Made by a program: the position numbers and the translations under genes. This document shows, piece by piece, positions 13,290-15,342 of a DNA stretch of 15,342 bases. The notes under the pieces are model-generated. The model saw only the letters and a list, made by a program, of their open reading frames with translations, ran no database searches and was not told where the DNA came from. Origin of the DNA: a bacterium. GTDB taxonomy: Bacteria > Latescibacterota > UBA2968 > UBA8231. The stretch's first letter is position 1. Every line of letters begins with the position of its first letter. Location of the stretch: assembly GCA_027593305.1 (NCBI GenBank), contig JAQCJA010000052.1, forward strand, positions 1-15,342. Reading direction: 5' to 3'.

Positions 13290-14297
13290 ATGCTGGACGC
13301 GCTGTTCGAGCCCTACGAGATGCCCGGGCTGGCCCTGCCCAATCGCTGGGTGATGGCGCCCATGACACGGAAACAATCCCCCGGCAACGCGCCGACGAGC
13401 ACGGTCGCCGAATACTACCGGCGACGGGCGGCCGGTGGTATCGGTCTGATCGTGACTGAGGGCAGCCTTGTCGACCACCCCCTGGCCTCGCCCGACGACG
13501 ACATCCCCGCGATCAACGCCGCTACCGTTTCCGCCTGGCAGCCGGTGGTGGCAGCGGTGCAGCAGGAGCGGGCGCGCATCTTCATTCAGCTGTGGCATCA
13601 GGGGCCCATCGCCCGCCCGGGCATCGCTGCGATGCCGGTTCTGGAGGACGGTGTGGAAGTCGTACCAAAGGCCGACGCGCAGCAGGAACAGGACATGTTC
13701 GACGCCTTCGTCAGCGGTGCCATCGCGACAAAGGCAGCGGGTTTCGACGGTCTGGAGCTGCACGCAGCACACGGCTATCTGCTGGACAGCTTTCTGCGCG
13801 CCGGGCGTGTCGACTACGTCTGTGATCTGGTCCGGGAGATCCGCCTGCAGGTGGGGTCGGGGTATCCTCTGGCCCTGCGCTTCTCGCAGTGGACGGTGCG
13901 GGATCTGGAAACCCGCCAGTTCCATACACCACAGGCACTCGAACGGGTCCTGCTGCCGCTGAAGAACGCCGGCGTCGACATCTTCCACGCCAGCACGCGC
14001 CGCTTCTGGCTGCCGGAGTTTGCTGACAGCGATCTGAACCTGGCGGGCTGGACCCGCAAGATCACGGATGCACCAACGATCACGGTGGGCAGTATCGGAC
14101 TGGCGACGGGGCCATTCTGCGGCACCGGCCCGGAGAGTGCGCACGAGTTGTTGCGGCGTTATGACCAGGGGGAATTTGATCTGGTCGCCATCGGTCGGCC
14201 TCTGCTCAGCGACGCAGACTGGTGTCGCAAGGTTCGCGATGGACACACGGGTCAGATCATCGACCATACCCCGGCAGCAAATCAGATCTATCCATAG
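13290..14297 (+). CDS. Old Yellow Enzyme-family NADH:flavin oxidoreductase, apparent internal loop deletion
   Basis: A 335-residue TIM-barrel flavoprotein. Family members bind FMN and reduce activated C=C bonds of enones or related substrates using NAD(P)H. Start ATG 13290 is preceded by AAGGAG 8 bp upstream. Motifs: ALPNRWVMAPMTR near the N-terminus (FMN binding), Q100 and H103 in QLWHQG, the substrate-binding H158-x-x-H161 pair in ELHAAHGYLLDSF, LRFSQW, and VGSIG followed by FDLVAIGRPLLSDADW at the C-terminal phosphate-binding end. Between DSFLR (about 167-171) and VCDLVREIRLQVG the roughly 20 residues that normally contain a T-N-R-R-x-D-x-Y-G-G segment are missing, leaving only about six residues (AGRVDY). 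The reading frame is kept. This may be a natural short variant or an early step of decay. It sits between pgi and a URO-D-like gene on the same strand; no pathway link is evident. Confidence 0.9.
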   Translation: MLDALFEPYEMPGLALPNRWVMAPMTRKQSPGNAPTSTVAEYYRRRAAGGIGLIVTEGSLVDHPLASPDDDIPAINAATVSAWQPVVAAVQQERARIFIQLWHQGPIARPGIAAMPVLEDGVEVVPKADAQQEQDMFDAFVSGAIATKAAGFDGLELHAAHGYLLDSFLRAGRVDYVCDLVREIRLQVGSGYPLALRFSQWTVRDLETRQFHTPQALERVLLPLKNAGVDIFHASTRRFWLPEFADSDLNLAGWTRKITDAPTITVGSIGLATGPFCGTGPESAHELLRRYDQGEFDLVAIGRPLLSDADWCRKVRDGHTGQIIDHTPAANQIYP

Positions 14298-14311
14298 GGC
14301 TGCTGCCCTTT
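14296..14311 (+). terminator. Weak hairpin after the flavin oxidoreductase gene
   Basis: AGGGC-TGCT-GCCCT followed by only TT lies right at the stop codon of the oxidoreductase gene. An alternative pairing GGCAGCA/TGCTGCC (14273-14279 with 14301-14307) is also possible. The T-run is too short for a convincing intrinsic terminator. It may instead only lower read-through into the next gene, or be chance in GC-rich DNA. Confidence 0.2.
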
Positions 14312-14332
14312 GCCGAAAAGCGTGACGGCACC

Positions 14333-14340
14333 AGAGGAGG
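14333..14340 (+). promoter_or_regulatory. Ribosome binding site deciding the GTG start of the URO-D-like gene
   Basis: AGAGGAGG ends 6 bp before GTG 14347. It supports this GTG over the in-frame ATG at 14398, which has no comparable site. Confidence 0.7.
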
Positions 14341-14346
14341 TTGGCA

Positions 14347-15342
14347 GTGATCGACGCGAACGTGGTGCAGGTGGCGGATCCTCGCTACCTCAGCTTCATG
14401 GGACTCGGACCCAGCCCCATACCACACTGGGAACACTGGTCGTGTCCCGACGCCGAGACCTATCTCACGGGGATCGACTACTACGAGCATCCCCGCCTCT
14501 GCCGGCTGCGGCTGCGTGAGCTGTATCCGCAGATAAATCTCGGGATTGCAGAGACCGACGCGGCGCGCCCCCGGCCGACGATGGATCTGCAGGGAGAGAG
14601 CTCGAATGCGCAGCGGCACACCGTGCGTTGGGGGGAAGGGGAAAGCGGCAGCTGGGAACACGGCGAGGCCGTCTTTCACTCGACGGCGGATGTCTTCGCC
14701 TTCAGCCCTCTGGAGCACGGAGACTTTTCTGACATGGAGGTCGTGGAGCGGGCCGACTTCTCCACGGAAGAGATCATCTATCAGCGCTACCGGGGACGCT
14801 ACGCCAGCGACGCCGGCGAGCAGGGACCGTCGGGCTCGTCCATCTCCACCGGTTTCTACAACACCATGTTCATGTGGCCCCTGCTGACCTTCGGCTGGGA
14901 GCTGTTTCTGGAGTGCTGCCTGGACCCTCGTTTTGAGCGCATCATGGACGAGTTCGCCGAGATCAATCGGCGGGTCTTTCGCACCTTTGCACGGCTGCCG
15001 GTGAATTTTGTCGTCTGTCACGACGACATCGTCAACAGCCGCGGGCCGGTCTGCTCTCCGGCGTGGATGCACAAGTACATCTTTCCCCGCTACGAGGAGT
15101 TCTGGGGCATTCTTCGTGATGCCGGCAAGCAGGTCATCTTCATGTCCGATGGCAACATGACCGGGTTCGCCGACGATGTCATGGCCTGTGGCGCCCGTGG
15201 CATCATCAGCGAACCGTACACCGACTACAAGGGGATCGCCCGGCGCTACGACAACCCGTTTCTCGCCGGCGAAGGAGACAACCGGGTGCTGACGCGCAAC
15301 GACCCGGAGGAGATCCGTCACACGGTGCAGTCCATGGTGGAA
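14347..15342 (+). CDS. Uroporphyrinogen decarboxylase (URO-D)-family protein, 3' end outside window
   Basis: The frame is open from GTG 14347 to the window end (332 codons, incomplete). The start is set by a strong AGAGGAGG 6 bp upstream. The later part follows the URO-D/methyltransferase fold: FVVCHDDIVNSRGPVCSPAWM (about 221-241, compare D-D-x-x-x-x-x-G-x-x-x-S-P), FPRYEEFWGILRDAGKQVIFMSDGN (to about 270, compare H-S-D-G/C-G), then GARGIISEPY and FLAGEGDNRVLTRNDPEEI, a G-x-x-D-x-x-x-L-x-x-G-x-P-E-E-V-like C-terminal pattern. The position of the usual His is Met in FMSDGN. Members of this wide family include haem-pathway decarboxylases and corrinoid- or cobalamin-linked methyltransferases. 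The sequence here is diverged from true HemE and lacks its N-terminal R-x-P-V-W-x-M-R-Q-A-G-like motif, so a haem role is unlikely. The first third (about 1-150) is less typical. It follows the flavin oxidoreductase by 49 bp and may be co-transcribed. Confidence 0.8.
   Translation, partial: MIDANVVQVADPRYLSFMGLGPSPIPHWEHWSCPDAETYLTGIDYYEHPRLCRLRLRELYPQINLGIAETDAARPRPTMDLQGESSNAQRHTVRWGEGESGSWEHGEAVFHSTADVFAFSPLEHGDFSDMEVVERADFSTEEIIYQRYRGRYASDAGEQGPSGSSISTGFYNTMFMWPLLTFGWELFLECCLDPRFERIMDEFAEINRRVFRTFARLPVNFVVCHDDIVNSRGPVCSPAWMHKYIFPRYEEFWGILRDAGKQVIFMSDGNMTGFADDVMACGARGIISEPYTDYKGIARRYDNPFLAGEGDNRVLTRNDPEEIRHTVQSMVE

Noticed and set aside
14257..15321. Minus-strand open frame of 354 codons at the right end
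   Set aside because: The + strand frame from GTG 14347 has a strong ribosome binding site and URO-D motifs; the minus frame is its mirror.

Overview
The window is a GC-rich, gene-dense piece of bacterial chromosome with about seven protein genes, one small antisense ORF and one decayed gene. The mix of heparinase II/III-like proteins, a large periplasmic beta-propeller hybrid sensor kinase, a URO-D-like methyltransferase-type protein and an Old Yellow Enzyme relative suggests an uncultured, carbohydrate-degrading lineage of the kind seen in Latescibacterota, Planctomycetota, Poribacteria or Acidobacteriota. This taxonomic placement is inference from gene content only; there is no rRNA or other marker gene.

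Left part (1-9735, all main genes on the + strand): the C-terminal part of a heparinase II/III-like protein (cut by the window edge), then 43 bp later a 1730-aa hybrid sensor histidine kinase (1231-6423), then a 384-bp interval, a second full-length heparinase II/III-like protein (6808-8991), and an aldo/keto reductase gene broken by frameshifts and internal deletions (about 9028-9735). A sensor kinase flanked by two polysaccharide lyase-like proteins looks like a polysaccharide-utilisation locus, with the kinase as the likely sensor of an oligosaccharide. The kinase carries a family-9-like carbohydrate-binding domain in front of fourteen propeller blades (two seven-bladed propellers) and ends in two receiver domains plus an Hpt domain. 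It has no DNA-binding domain, so it must pass its signal to a response regulator outside the window.

A 47-codon minus-strand ORF with a GTG start and a very strong Shine-Dalgarno sequence (6363-6506) sits tail-to-tail with the kinase gene and overlaps its last 61 bp. The overlapping kinase tail is arginine-rich and does not resemble an Hpt domain.

Right part (9761-15342): an ExeM/NucH-like endonuclease/exonuclease/phosphatase-family nuclease on the minus strand, divergent from a same-strand run of glucose-6-phosphate isomerase (pgi), an Old Yellow Enzyme-type flavin oxidoreductase that appears to lack a conserved internal loop, and a URO-D-family protein that runs off the window end. These look like housekeeping and accessory metabolism unrelated to the polysaccharide locus.

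I found no tRNA, rRNA, CRISPR array, insertion sequence or phage gene. The most notable items are the kinase architecture, the antisense small ORF at its 3' end, and the signs of decay in the aldo/keto reductase and possibly the flavin oxidoreductase.
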